From Klenkia taihuensis (GTDB lineage: Bacteria > Actinomycetota > Actinomycetes > Mycobacteriales > Geodermatophilaceae), in contig NZ_FOMD01000006.1 of assembly GCF_900112525.1 (NCBI RefSeq), positions 62,001 through 126,000 of the forward strand: a stretch of DNA of 64,000 bases, read 5' to 3'. The translations under genes were made by a program, and so were the position numbers. The stretch's first letter is position 1. Each line of letters opens with the position of its first letter. The notes beneath the pieces are model-generated. The model was given only the letters and a program-made list of their open reading frames with translations, made no database searches and was not told the DNA's origin. Below, piece after piece: positions 32,482 through 40,742 of the stretch.

Positions 32482-34323
32482 TCACGCCCGCCCCGCCCGG
32501 GCCCGTGCCAGCTTCCACCCGGAGGCGATGACGCCCAGGTGGCTGAACGCCTGCGGGAAGTTGCCGAGGAACGAGCCGTCCCGGGGGTCGATCTCCTCGC
32601 TGAGCAGGCCCAGCGGGGTGGCCCGGGCGCACAGCGAGTCGAAGAGGGCCTCGGCCTCGTCGAGGCGGCCCTGCCCGGTGAGGTTGTCCACCAGCCAGAA
32701 GCTGCAGAGCATGAACGCGCCCTCCTCCCCGGGCAGCCCGTCGTCGGACTCGCTGTGCAGGTAGCGGTAGAGCAGCCCGTCGCCGGCGTCGAGGTGCTCG
32801 CGCACCTTCTCCACGGTGGCGACCATCCGCGGGTCGTCGAAGGGCACGACGCCGCGCAGCGGCAGCGCGAGCAGCGACCCGTCGAGGCCCCCGTCGTTCG
32901 CCTTCCCGTCCTCGGCGAGGTGCTCGGTGAAGGTGCCCCGCTCGTCGTCCCAGGACCGCTCGAGGACGGCGGCCCGCATCTCGTCGGCCGCGGCCCGCCA
33001 CCGCTCGCGGGGGTGGTCGAGGCCGCAGCGCTCGGCGATCCGCAGCGCCCGGTCGACCGCCACCTGGCACATCGCGACCGAGTAGGTGAACGGCCGGCCG
33101 GCCCCGCGGATCTCCCAGATGCCCTGGTCGGGGGTGCGCCACTGCTCGATGGCCTGCTCGGCCAGCGCCGACAGCGCCCGCCAGAGGTGGTCGTCGACCG
33201 AGCCGCCGTCCGAGGCCCACTGGTGCGCGACGTCCATCAGCTCGCCGTAGACGTCGTGCTGGGTCTGCCCGGCCGCGCCGTTGCCCCAGCGCACCGGGGC
33301 CGACCCGCGCCAACCGCGCAGCACGGGGTCCTCCCGCTCCTCGGGCGGCTGCCCGCCGTCCAGGGCGTACATGATCCTCGGGCCGCCGTCGCGCTCGGCG
33401 TTCGTGAGCGTCCAGGCGAGGAAGGAGTCGGCCTCGGTGGTCAGCCCGATGCGGCGCAGCGCGTAGACGCTGAACGCGGCGTCGCGGACCCAGGTGTAGC
33501 GGTAGTCCCAGTTGCGCACCCCGCCCACCTCCTCGGGCAGCGACGAGGTGGCGGCGGCCATGATCGCGCCGGTGGCGGCGTGGTCGAGCAGCTTGAGCGT
33601 GAGCGCCGAGCGGCGGACCAGCCGGCGCTGCGGGCCCTCGTACCGGATGCGGGCCGCCCAGGCCCGCCAGGCCGCCGCCGTCTGCTGCACCAGGGTCTCG
33701 GGGTCCTGCCGGTCCTGCAGGCGGGTGTTGCCCGACCAGTGCAGGGCGACGGTGAGCGGGTCGCCGGCGCGCAGGGTGACCGTGCCGCACAGTGCGCCGT
33801 CCTCGGCCTGCAGCGGGTGGGAGCACCACAGGGTGAGCCGCAGGTCGGGGCGGGCGGGCCAGGTGAGGGCCCAGCCGCCGCCCTCCTCCCGGACCTCGAC
33901 GTCGTCCCCCGGGCGCAGCCGCACGGTCAGCTCGGCCCGGCCGCTGACCACGCGGGCCAGCCGCAGCAGCTCCGAGCGTCCGGCGGGGACCAGTTCGGTG
34001 AGGTCGGCACCGGCCCGCAGGGTGAGGCAGTCGGTCACCTCCACGACGCCGTCCGGGCCGTGCAGCTCGGTCAGCAGCACCCCGGTGTCGTCGAGGTAGC
34101 GCTGGTCGGCGGACACCAGGCCGGTGAGCTCCAGGTCGAAGGACCCGCCCCGTTCGTGGTCGAGGAGCCCCGCGAGGAAGGGCGGGGAGTCGAAGTCGGG
34201 CAGGCACAGCCAGGGGATCGAGCCGTCCCGGGCGACCAGCGCGCACGTGGCGCCGTCCCCGATCAGGCCGTGGTCCTCGATGGGCAGCTGACCGCGGTCT
34301 CGGGTCAGGGGGCGGGTCGGCAC
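32482..34323 (-). CDS. Glycoside hydrolase family 15 protein (glucoamylase/trehalase-like)
   Basis: A 613-residue cytosolic enzyme without signal peptide. The N-terminal beta-sandwich starts with LPIEDHGLIGDGATCALV followed by GSIPWLCLPDFDSP, and the (alpha/alpha)6 barrel contains NWDYRYTWVRDAAFSVYAL (substrate-binding Arg-Asp), DVYGELMDVAHQW and the end motif LLSEEIDPRDGSFLGNFPQA with the likely catalytic Glu pair. Actinobacterial members are often trehalases or act on alpha-glucans. Exact substrate is not determinable. It ends 157 bases before mrpA in the same direction but is not obviously related to it. Confidence 0.88.
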   Translation of the reverse strand: MPTRPLTRDRGQLPIEDHGLIGDGATCALVARDGSIPWLCLPDFDSPPFLAGLLDHERGGSFDLELTGLVSADQRYLDDTGVLLTELHGPDGVVEVTDCLTLRAGADLTELVPAGRSELLRLARVVSGRAELTVRLRPGDDVEVREEGGGWALTWPARPDLRLTLWCSHPLQAEDGALCGTVTLRAGDPLTVALHWSGNTRLQDRQDPETLVQQTAAAWRAWAARIRYEGPQRRLVRRSALTLKLLDHAATGAIMAAATSSLPEEVGGVRNWDYRYTWVRDAAFSVYALRRIGLTTEADSFLAWTLTNAERDGGPRIMYALDGGQPPEEREDPVLRGWRGSAPVRWGNGAAGQTQHDVYGELMDVAHQWASDGGSVDDHLWRALSALAEQAIEQWRTPDQGIWEIRGAGRPFTYSVAMCQVAVDRALRIAERCGLDHPRERWRAAADEMRAAVLERSWDDERGTFTEHLAEDGKANDGGLDGSLLALPLRGVVPFDDPRMVATVEKVREHLDAGDGLLYRYLHSESDDGLPGEEGAFMLCSFWLVDNLTGQGRLDEAEALFDSLCARATPLGLLSEEIDPRDGSFLGNFPQAFSHLGVIASGWKLARARAGRA

Positions 34324-34392
34324 AGGTCTCTCCCGGGTGTCGGCGCGTCGTCCCGGCTCAGGTGCCCCGCGACCGGCCCGGCAACCGTGCCC

Positions 34393-34429
34393 CCGGCCCC
34401 CTCGCGCCGGTGCGGCGTGAGGGGGCCGG
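34393..34429 (-). terminator. Hairpin terminator downstream of the gene 34438-35043
   Basis: CCGGCCCCCTC (34393-34403) and GAGGGGGCCGG (34419-34429) pair perfectly; the intervening GCGCCG/CGGCGT extends the stem with a G-U. It lies 9 bases past the stop of the minus-strand membrane-protein gene and 70 bases before the GH15 start. Confidence 0.75.
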
Positions 34430-34437
34430 GACGGACG

Positions 34438-35043
34438 TCAGCGCCGGGCGGGGTGCTCGGCGGCGACGTCCCGCTTGGACGGCCACATCTTCGAACCCAC
34501 GACCCCGCCGAGGGCCGAGGCGATGATGGTCAGCCCGAGGCCGAGGGATGCCCAGCTGGCGCTGGAGGTCACCGCGTCCGCGGCCTGGGCGGGGTCGACG
34601 TCGGGCGTCCCGACCGCACCGATGTCACCGACCACCTGGGACAGCGGGCCGAGCAGCGCGCCGCCGCCGAGCAGGGCCAGACCCAGGATGGCCACGATGC
34701 CGGCGGACCAGACCAGGATGCCGTGCAGCAGGCCGTCGTCGACCCCCCGCCACATCGAGCTGGCGCCCGCGGTCAGCCCTCCCAGGAAGAACGCGACCAG
34801 ACCGGCGACGCCGCTGATCACGCCGGCCTCGGTGCCGTCCTGCTCGGCGATGTCCCACCAGCCCAGCGCGAGGGTGATGACCTCGATGAGCAGGAAGGTG
34901 GGGAGGGCGACCACGAGGCCGGCCCACACCGGTCCCCACCGCACCCGGTCCTGCCGGGGCGGGACGGCGAGCCGCTGGTCGTCCCGGGTCCGGACGTCGT
35001 GCGCTGCTGTGCCCACGGTGTGGGCGCCGTCGTCGGCTGTCAT
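34438..35043 (-). CDS. Four-helix membrane protein, unknown
   Basis: A 201-residue protein with a 40-residue charged N-terminus and four hydrophobic helices (PTFLLIEVITLALGWW; VAFFLGGLTAGASSMW; LVWSAGIVAILGLALLGGGALLG; LGLGLTIIASALGGVVG). The pattern of Gly-rich helices with SSMWRG resembles small TIGR04086-like or putative channel proteins of actinobacteria, but I do not assign a family. The ATG at 35043 has GAGAGG upstream. A hairpin terminator follows. It is separated by 95 bases from the GDPD gene, so it may be an independent unit. Confidence 0.62.
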   Translation of the reverse strand: MTADDGAHTVGTAAHDVRTRDDQRLAVPPRQDRVRWGPVWAGLVVALPTFLLIEVITLALGWWDIAEQDGTEAGVISGVAGLVAFFLGGLTAGASSMWRGVDDGLLHGILVWSAGIVAILGLALLGGGALLGPLSQVVGDIGAVGTPDVDPAQAADAVTSSASWASLGLGLTIIASALGGVVGSKMWPSKRDVAAEHPARR

Positions 35044-35138
35044 GTCGTTGCCTCTCGTCGTGGCTGACGCCCCACGCTTCGAGACGGTGCTCCGTGGTGT
35101 GTGCCCGTCGATCCGGTCGTGACACACCGCCACCCCGA

Positions 35139-35930
35139 TCAGCGGGTCACGACCTCCGTGACGCCGGACACCATGAGCCCGGCGGCGCCGCGGTCGAGGG
35201 CCTGCCGGGCCTGCTCCCGGGTGGCGACGACGTGGCCGAAGACCGGTCTGCCGGTGGCGACGGCGTCCGCCCAGGCCGGCACCGGTCCGTCCCAGGGCAG
35301 GGCAAGCAGGTCGTAGCGCACCTGGTCGGCGTCGAAGGTCGGCAGGTCGCTCGTGAACCAGTAGCCCCAGGTCCGGTAGCCGCGCTCGCGGGCCGCCTCG
35401 GGCACCGCGACCGACGGCCCGTAGCTCTTCAGCACGAACCGGTCGGGTCCGCCGGCAGAGTCGAGCAGGTCGAGCAGGCCGGCCGGGTCGGCGGCGGGCT
35501 TGTCGTCGACCAGCCACACCCGGTCGGGGTGCTCGGCCAGCACGTCGGTCAGCCGGGCCATCGGCAGGTCGCCGTCGACGGTCCGCAGCGCGGACAGCTG
35601 CGCCCACGTGCTGGTCGCGATGTCGAGGTCGGCGTCGAACTCCGCGCCGGTCGTCGCGTCGTGGCAGACCACCCAGACCCCGTCGGCGGTGAGCCAGACA
35701 GGTGCCTCCAGCGCCAGGGACGGCGACCAGTCGGCCGCCCGGTCGTAGGCGTAGGAGGTGCCCTCGGGCCAGTCGGCGCTGCCACCGCGGTGCGCGATGA
35801 GGGACGGCGAGTGCGCCAGCCACGCCTCGACCGGGGTGCGCAGCGGCTGGGCGGCGCCGGTGACGGGGCTGCTGCAGCCGGCCAGCACGAGCCCGCCGAC
35901 GACCAGCACCAGGGACAGCCGGCGCCTCAC
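35139..35930 (-). CDS. GDPD-like lipoprotein with altered metal site
   Basis: A 263-residue lipoprotein (lipobox LAGC, Cys19) with a glycerophosphodiester phosphodiesterase-like barrel: HRGG at residues 47-50, PEGT where PENT is usual, and VVCHD (H90, D91). The usual ExD metal pair reads EAP, so the Asp ligand is missing and activity on phosphodiesters is doubtful. The C-terminus has RQALDRGAAGLMVSGVTEV, a typical barrel end. The GTG start overlaps the stop of the 65-residue membrane gene (GTGA). It would act outside the membrane. Confidence 0.8.
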   Translation of the reverse strand: MRRRLSLVLVVGGLVLAGCSSPVTGAAQPLRTPVEAWLAHSPSLIAHRGGSADWPEGTSYAYDRAADWSPSLALEAPVWLTADGVWVVCHDATTGAEFDADLDIATSTWAQLSALRTVDGDLPMARLTDVLAEHPDRVWLVDDKPAADPAGLLDLLDSAGGPDRFVLKSYGPSVAVPEAARERGYRTWGYWFTSDLPTFDADQVRYDLLALPWDGPVPAWADAVATGRPVFGHVVATREQARQALDRGAAGLMVSGVTEVVTR

Positions 35931-36124
35931 CGGTTCTGGCGGCGGGCGACCACGACGGCGACGACGAGGACCAGCGCCAGCGGCGCCCAGCCCGGCAGGC
36001 CGAAGGGGCCCAGGACGACCCGCGCGATGAACAGCACGAGCTGGAGGGCGACCCAGAAGCCGACCAGCAGCACGATGAAGTACAGGACCGGTCGTTCCAT
36101 CTGGAGGCGGCGCAGGTAGTCCAT
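35927..36124 (-). CDS. Small membrane protein upstream of the GDPD-like lipoprotein
   Basis: A 65-residue protein with two hydrophobic segments (PVLYFIVLLVGFWVALQLVL and LALVLVVAVVVARR) and a charged N-terminus MDYLRRLQMERP. It overlaps the start of the lipoprotein gene by four bases, so they form an operon. Family not recognised. The ATG at 36124 lies 63 bases from the divergent PRISE reductase start. Confidence 0.6.
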   Translation of the reverse strand: MDYLRRLQMERPVLYFIVLLVGFWVALQLVLFIARVVLGPFGLPGWAPLALVLVVAVVVARRQNR

Positions 36125-36187
36125 GTGCCCATCATCCCCGGCCCGCGCAGGGAACAGGGCGGGACGCGGCCGTGCTGCCCCCTGGTG

Positions 36188-37285
36188 ATGAGCACCGACA
36201 CCAGCACCCCGACCCCGCCCTTCCTCGGCGCGCACGCCCTCGTGGTCGGCGCCAGCGGCATCACCGGCAGCGCGCTGGTGGAGAAGCTGACCGCCGGCGG
36301 GTGGGAGGTCTCCGGCCTCTCGCGCACCCCGGTCCCGGGCTCCAGCGCCCGCCACGTCCGCGCCGACCTGCGCTCGCCGGACTCCCTGGCGCAGGCACTG
36401 GGCGAGCTGCGACCCACGCACGTGTTCTTCTGCGCCTGGTCCAGGCAGGAGACCGAGGCCGCGAACATCGTGGTCAACCGGGCGATGGTGGCCGACCTGC
36501 TGGCCGCGTTGGCGCCGGGCCGGAGCGTCCGGCACGTCGCGCTGGTCACCGGGCTGAAGCACTACCTCGGCCCCTTCGAGGCCTACGGCCAGGGCGAGGT
36601 GCCCGACACCCCGTTCCTCGAGGACGCCGAGCGGCTGCCGGTCGAGAACTTCTACTACGCGCAGGAGGACGCGCTGTTCGAGGCGGCGGCGCAGCAGGGG
36701 TTCACCTGGAGCGTGCACCGCTCGCACACCGTCATCGGCCACGCCGTGGGCAACGCGATGAACATGGGCTCGACGCTGGCCGCCTACGCCGCGGTCTGCC
36801 GGGCCACCGGCCGCCCGTTCACCTTCCCCGGGTCGGCGACGCAGTGGGACTCCCTCGTCGACATGACCGACGCCGGCCAGCTCGCCGACCACATGGTCTG
36901 GGCCTCGACCACCGAGGCCGCCGCGGACCTGGCCTTCAACGTGGTCAACGGCGACGTCTTCCGGTGGCGCCGGATGTGGCCGCGGCTGGCCGCCGCCCTC
37001 GGCGTCGAGCCGGCCGGGTTCCCGGGCGAGCCCCAGCCGCTCGAGCAGCAGATGGCCGGCGCCGAGGAGGTCTGGGCGCGGGTCGTCGCCGAGCACGGGC
37101 TGGTCGAGCCCGACCTCTCCCGCGTCGCGTCCTGGTGGCACACCGACTCCGACCTCGGCCGCGACGTCGAGGTGGTCGCCGACATGAGCCGCTCGCGGCT
37201 GCTCGGCTTCACCGGCTACGTGCGCACCGAGGACTCGTTCCTCCGGCTGTTCGACCGCTACCGCGCCGACCGCCTCATCCCGTGA
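36188..37285 (+). CDS. PRISE-family (progesterone 5-beta-reductase/iridoid synthase-like) SDR
   Basis: A 365-residue extended SDR. The nucleotide-binding motif ALVVGASGITGSALVEKL is at residues 17-34. Instead of the classical YxxxK it has the PRISE arrangement: Lys124 in VTGLKHYLG and a tyrosine in NFYYAQED (156/157). These enzymes reduce activated C=C bonds in enones with NADPH. The natural substrate in bacteria is unknown. The ATG at 36188 is the conserved start. Its 3' end overlaps the convergent DUF1353 gene by 11 bases. Confidence 0.85.
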   Translation: MSTDTSTPTPPFLGAHALVVGASGITGSALVEKLTAGGWEVSGLSRTPVPGSSARHVRADLRSPDSLAQALGELRPTHVFFCAWSRQETEAANIVVNRAMVADLLAALAPGRSVRHVALVTGLKHYLGPFEAYGQGEVPDTPFLEDAERLPVENFYYAQEDALFEAAAQQGFTWSVHRSHTVIGHAVGNAMNMGSTLAAYAAVCRATGRPFTFPGSATQWDSLVDMTDAGQLADHMVWASTTEAAADLAFNVVNGDVFRWRRMWPRLAAALGVEPAGFPGEPQPLEQQMAGAEEVWARVVAEHGLVEPDLSRVASWWHTDSDLGRDVEVVADMSRSRLLGFTGYVRTEDSFLRLFDRYRADRLIP

Positions 37286-37865
37286 CGGGCTGGTCACCGG
37301 TCCGCTCCGTCGACTCGCGCTCGGCCAGCCACGGGCCGGGCGGGTCGGCGGGGCGGCCGGCCAGCCGCAGCGCCAGGCTCAGCGCCCGGTCGACGACGGC
37401 GTCCACGGCCAGCCCCACCGCGACCACCACCGACACGGGCAGCACCAGCGGGGCGACGGCCACCGAGAGGAGCAGGACGGCGGGGGCGTCGCGCACCCAC
37501 CCGGGGCGGCGGACGGGGCTGGCCAGCGCGCCCCACCGCACGCCGGTCCACATCACCCAGCGGCGCAGCACCGGCGTCCCCAGTTCCCGGCACATGCGGC
37601 GGAAGACGCCGTCGGCGTCCCTGCTGCTGATCACCCCGGCGGCGATGCCCACGTCGCAGAACCAGTCGTGCACGACCGCCGCCGCCGTCCACGGCCCGTC
37701 GGCGGGGATGAGCCAGCGGACCGGGACCGGCACCGAGGCGAAGTCGGACTCGAATCCCGCCGGGACGACCCACTCCTCGGCCCGGCCGGCGTAGACCAGC
37801 GGCGCGGTGAGCGTCCAGTGACCGCTGGCGGTCTGCTCCACGCGCGGGCGGGTCAGGAACGGCAC
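37275..37865 (-). CDS. DUF1353 domain-containing protein
   Basis: A 196-residue protein of the DUF1353 family. The family core is [21 protein letters not shown] with the downstream [12 protein letters not shown] and [11 protein letters not shown] hydrophobic region with two helices ([20 protein letters not shown]) lies near the C-terminus, unlike phage-type members. Function unknown; the family is also seen in phage tail regions but there is no other phage gene here. The ATG at 37865 lies 124 bases from the divergent lytic transglycosylase start. Confidence 0.82.
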   Translation of the reverse strand: MPFLTRPRVEQTASGHWTLTAPLVYAGRAEEWVVPAGFESDFASVPVPVRWLIPADGPWTAAAVVHDWFCDVGIAAGVISSRDADGVFRRMCRELGTPVLRRWVMWTGVRWGALASPVRRPGWVRDAPAVLLLSVAVAPLVLPVSVVVAVGLAVDAVVDRALSLALRLAGRPADPPGPWLAERESTERTGDQPVTG

Positions 37866-37989
37866 GGCGCCAGTCTGGCCGACGGTTCCCCCGAACAGGG
37901 GGCTGGACCAGGTCCTTGCCTCCGCTTACGGTCGGACGCGGCGGTCGGGTCGACGGGGACCCGCACCGGACGACGGCGGGAGACCCAGG

Positions 37990-39414
37990 ATGAGCCGCGG
38001 GCCCGGCACGACCCTGCTGCTGGCCGTGCTCGGCGGCGTCGCCGTCGCGACGCTGCCGGCCGTCGTCGGGCCCGGCACCGGCACCTCGCCGGGACCGCGC
38101 CACGAGGAGCTCGTGCTCGCCGCCGAGCGGGTGCACGACCCCGACCTCGACCTGGACGCCGGGCTCCCGGCGACCCGGCGGGCCGGCACCGCCGCCGAGG
38201 GCGCCACCGCCGACGGGGACGACGCCCCGTCCCCGCACCGGTCCGGTTCGGTGGACCCCGACCTCGACGGCGCACCCCGGCCGTCGGCCACCCGCAGCTC
38301 CAGCACGCCCGCCTCGGGTCTGGCCGCCTCCGGCATCCCCACCACCGCGCTGGAGGCTTACCGCGCCGCCGCCGACGCGCAGGACTGCGGCATCGACTGG
38401 ACCCTGCTCGCCGCGATCGGCCGGGTGGAGTCCAACCACGGCCGCTTCGGCGGCGCGACCCTGCACACCGACGGCACGTCCAGCCCGGCGATCATCGGCA
38501 TCCCGCTGGACGGCGGCCCCGGCGTCGCCACCATCACCGACACCGACGGCGGCCGGTTCGACCGCGACACCGTGCACGACCGGGCGGTCGGCCCGATGCA
38601 GTTCATCCCGGGCACCTGGGCCCGCTACGCCGCCGACGGGGACGGCGACGGCGTGCGCGACCCGTTCGACGTCCACGACGCCGCCGCGGCCGCCGCCGAC
38701 TACCTCTGCACCGCCGGCGGGGACCTGTCCACGCCGGCCGGGCAGGCGCGCGCAGTGCTGGCCTACAACCGCTCGCAGAGCTACGTGGACACCGTGCTGG
38801 GCCTGGCCGCGACCTACGCCGGCACCGAGGTGACCGAGGTGCCGACGCCCACCGCGCCGCCCACGGTCCCACCGGCCGCACCGCCGGCGCCTTCGCCGCA
38901 GCCGGCCCCCGCACCGGCGCCCACCCCGAGCCCCGCGCCGACCCCGGTCCCGGCGCCCACCCCGACCCCGACGCCCGCCCCCGAGCCGACGCCCGCGCCC
39001 ACCCCGACGCCCGCGCCGAGCCCGGCCCCGACGCCGGACCCGACCCCGACCCCGACGCCCACGCCCGCGCCGACCCCGGCGTGCCCCGGTGACGGTGCGC
39101 CCGCCGTCGTCGACGTGGTCGACGGCACCGGGCGGCCCGGGGTCGCGGACGAGCTGCTCGCCGACCTGACCGCGGCCGGTCTCACCACCGGCACCGTCAC
39201 GGCGGTCGACGGCGGCACCGCGGCGGTGGAGGGGCCGGCCGGCGACGGCGGGGCGGCCTGGCTGGCCGACGCGCTGGGCCTGCCGGAGCTGGCCCGCGAC
39301 GGCGACGTCGAGCACGTCACCGTGGCGCTCGGCCCGGGCACCACCGCCGACGACCGCACCGCCGACGTCCTCACCGCCGCGGACGCCCTGCCCGACTGCA
39401 CCCCGGCCGGCTGA
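37990..39414 (+). CDS. Secreted lytic transglycosylase with Pro/Thr linker and LytR-type C-terminal domain
   Basis: A 474-residue exported protein: an N-terminal hydrophobic segment (about 6-27), a low-complexity acidic region, an MltB/SLT_2-like transglycosylase domain (about 118-278) with [15 protein letters not shown] providing the catalytic Glu, [14 protein letters not shown] and [16 protein letters not shown], then an 80-residue Pro-Thr-Ala spacer (38838-39080), and a C-terminal LytR_C-like domain ([19 protein letters not shown]). It cleaves peptidoglycan glycan strands. The linker probably spans the wall; the C-terminal domain is more usual in LCP wall-polymer ligases. A ribosome-binding site GGGAG precedes the ATG. 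Confidence 0.85.
   Translation: MSRGPGTTLLLAVLGGVAVATLPAVVGPGTGTSPGPRHEELVLAAERVHDPDLDLDAGLPATRRAGTAAEGATADGDDAPSPHRSGSVDPDLDGAPRPSATRSSSTPASGLAASGIPTTALEAYRAAADAQDCGIDWTLLAAIGRVESNHGRFGGATLHTDGTSSPAIIGIPLDGGPGVATITDTDGGRFDRDTVHDRAVGPMQFIPGTWARYAADGDGDGVRDPFDVHDAAAAAADYLCTAGGDLSTPAGQARAVLAYNRSQSYVDTVLGLAATYAGTEVTEVPTPTAPPTVPPAAPPAPSPQPAPAPAPTPSPAPTPVPAPTPTPTPAPEPTPAPTPTPAPSPAPTPDPTPTPTPTPAPTPACPGDGAPAVVDVVDGTGRPGVADELLADLTAAGLTTGTVTAVDGGTAAVEGPAGDGGAAWLADALGLPELARDGDVEHVTVALGPGTTADDRTADVLTAADALPDCTPAG
38838..39080 (+). repeat. Pro-Thr-Pro coding repeat region
   Basis: Roughly 80 codons are almost only Pro, Thr and Ala in (PTP/APTP)n order, using CCG/CCC and ACG/ACC codons, giving an imperfect short tandem DNA pattern with strong C bias on the + strand. 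It encodes the linker of the lytic transglycosylase and is a likely site of length variation. Confidence 0.85.
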
Positions 39415-39432
39415 CCCGGGTCCGGCCGGTGC

Positions 39433-39831
39433 TCAGCCCTGGGGCGAGTGCACCGAGTCGGCCTCGATCGTGAGGACCAGCCGCTGCTGGTCCCGGCCGC
39501 CGTACCAGGGGTAGGGCCCGCCGAGGTACTTCTGGGCCAGCGCCTCGATGTGCTCGACGGCGCCGTCGGCCGTGACGTCGACGACCCTGCCGCGGACGCC
39601 GAAGTAGCGCGACGGGTCGGCCGGGTCGGCGACGTTCAGGGCCACCCGCGGGTCGCGCTCGACGTTGCGGACCTTCTGGAACCCGGCGACCGAGTTGACC
39701 CGGATCCGGCCCCGGTCGTCGGCGTCGACCCAGGTCTGGGTCATCTGCGGTGCACCGTCGGGCATGAGGGTGGCGACGAAGCAGGGCGCCGGGGAGCGCA
39801 GCAGCGCCAGCAGGCCGTCGGGGAGGTCCAT
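39433..39831 (-). CDS. PPOX-class F420-dependent oxidoreductase
   Basis: A 132-residue split-barrel protein of the PPOX/F420 family: FVATLMPDGAPQMTQTWVD at the N-terminus, RIRVNSVAGFQKVRNVERDPRV typed cofactor strand, and YFGVRGRVVDV in the second half. Such enzymes reduce small molecules using F420H2 (or bind FMN). The start ATG 39831 is only 29 bases from the divergent BtuF-like gene, and the intervening palindrome carries a putative -10 six bases upstream, suggesting leaderless translation. Confidence 0.87.
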   Translation of the reverse strand: MDLPDGLLALLRSPAPCFVATLMPDGAPQMTQTWVDADDRGRIRVNSVAGFQKVRNVERDPRVALNVADPADPSRYFGVRGRVVDVTADGAVEHIEALAQKYLGGPYPWYGGRDQQRLVLTIEADSVHSPQG

Positions 39832-39860
39832 GCCCCGACGCTACGACCTACCGTCGGGGG
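39832..39860. promoter_or_regulatory. Compact divergent promoter pair in a 29-bp intergenic palindrome
   Basis: CCCCGACG (39833-39840) and CGTCGGGG (39852-39859) are an inverted repeat. The minus-strand -10 candidate TAGCGT (39843-39838) and the plus-strand -10 candidate TACCGT (39849-39854) each end six bases before the ATG of the respective gene. Both -35 regions would lie within the opposite coding start. Two leaderless, mutually exclusive promoters are inferred. Confidence 0.5.
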
Positions 39861-40742
39861 ATGCGCGTGGTCTCCCTGCTGCCCTCGGCGACCGAGGTCG
39901 TGGCGGCCCTCGGCCTGGCCGACGACCTCGTCGGCGTCAGCTTCGAGTGCGACCGGCCGCCGGGCATCCGCGAGCGCGCGGCGGTCGTGGTCGGCGGGCT
40001 GGACACTGCCGGGCTGGGCCCCGGCGAGGTCGACGCGGCGGTGCGGGCGCGGGTGGCGGCGGGGGAGGACCTCTACACCCTGCACGCCGGCGCGCTGGCC
40101 GACCTCGCCCCGGACCTGGTGATCTCCCAGAACCTCTGCCAGGTCTGCGCGCTGCCCGCGGGCACCGTCCGCGACGCCCTGGCCCACCTCGGCACCGACG
40201 CCGACGTGCTCACCCTCGACCCGCACACCCTCGACGAGGTGCTGGCCACCATCACCGCCGTCGGCGGGCGGGCCGGGGTGCCGGGGCGGGCCGCCGAGCT
40301 GGTCGCCGCCCTGCGGGCCCGGCTGGACGCCGTCGGCGCCGCGGTGGCCGGTCGCCCGCGCCCCCGGGTGGCCGTCGTGGAGTGGACCGACCCGCCCTTC
40401 ACCGCCGGCCACTGGGTGCCCGACCTGGTCACCGCCGCCGGCGGCGAGCCGGTCGGCGCCGCCAGCGGCGCCCGCAGCGTGACCACCACCTGGGGCGCGA
40501 TCGACGCCGGCGACCCCGAGGTCGTCCTGGTCGCCCCCTGCGGCTACGGCCTGGACGCCGCCGTCGAGCAGGCGCGGACCGTCGCCGGCCACCTGCCCGG
40601 CCGCACCGTGTGGGCGATCGACGCCGACGGGCTCGTCGTCCGGCCCGGGCCGCGGCTGGTGGACGGCGTGGAGGCCATCGCCGCGGTGCTGCACCCGGAC
40701 GTCGTCCCGCCGTCGGCTGCGGTGGCGCGGGTCAGCGGCTGA
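39861..40742 (+). CDS. BtuF-like cobalamin/siderophore-binding fold protein without signal peptide
   Basis: A 293-residue protein of the periplasmic binding protein fold (BtuF/FhuD-like): starts RVVSLLPSATEVVAALGL, with LAPDLVISQNLCQVCALP and RPRVAVVEWTDPPFTAGHWVPDLVTAAGG in the second lobe. It has no signal peptide or lipobox, so it is probably cytosolic. Such solitary proteins are widely annotated as cobalamin-binding or ABC substrate-binding protein; a cytosolic storage or sensing role is possible. The ATG follows a likely -10 by six bases. The 3' end overlaps the mutarotase gene by 11 bases. Confidence 0.8.
   Translation: MRVVSLLPSATEVVAALGLADDLVGVSFECDRPPGIRERAAVVVGGLDTAGLGPGEVDAAVRARVAAGEDLYTLHAGALADLAPDLVISQNLCQVCALPAGTVRDALAHLGTDADVLTLDPHTLDEVLATITAVGGRAGVPGRAAELVAALRARLDAVGAAVAGRPRPRVAVVEWTDPPFTAGHWVPDLVTAAGGEPVGAASGARSVTTTWGAIDAGDPEVVLVAPCGYGLDAAVEQARTVAGHLPGRTVWAIDADGLVVRPGPRLVDGVEAIAAVLHPDVVPPSAAVARVSG

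Noticed and set aside
37275-37865. DUF1353 gene as prophage remnant
   Set aside because: The family occurs in phages, but no phage gene, integrase or attachment site lies nearby and base composition is uniform.
38838-39080. Tandem repeat as mobile or CRISPR-like element
   Set aside because: It is an in-frame Pro-Thr linker inside a secreted enzyme, without fixed repeat units or spacers.
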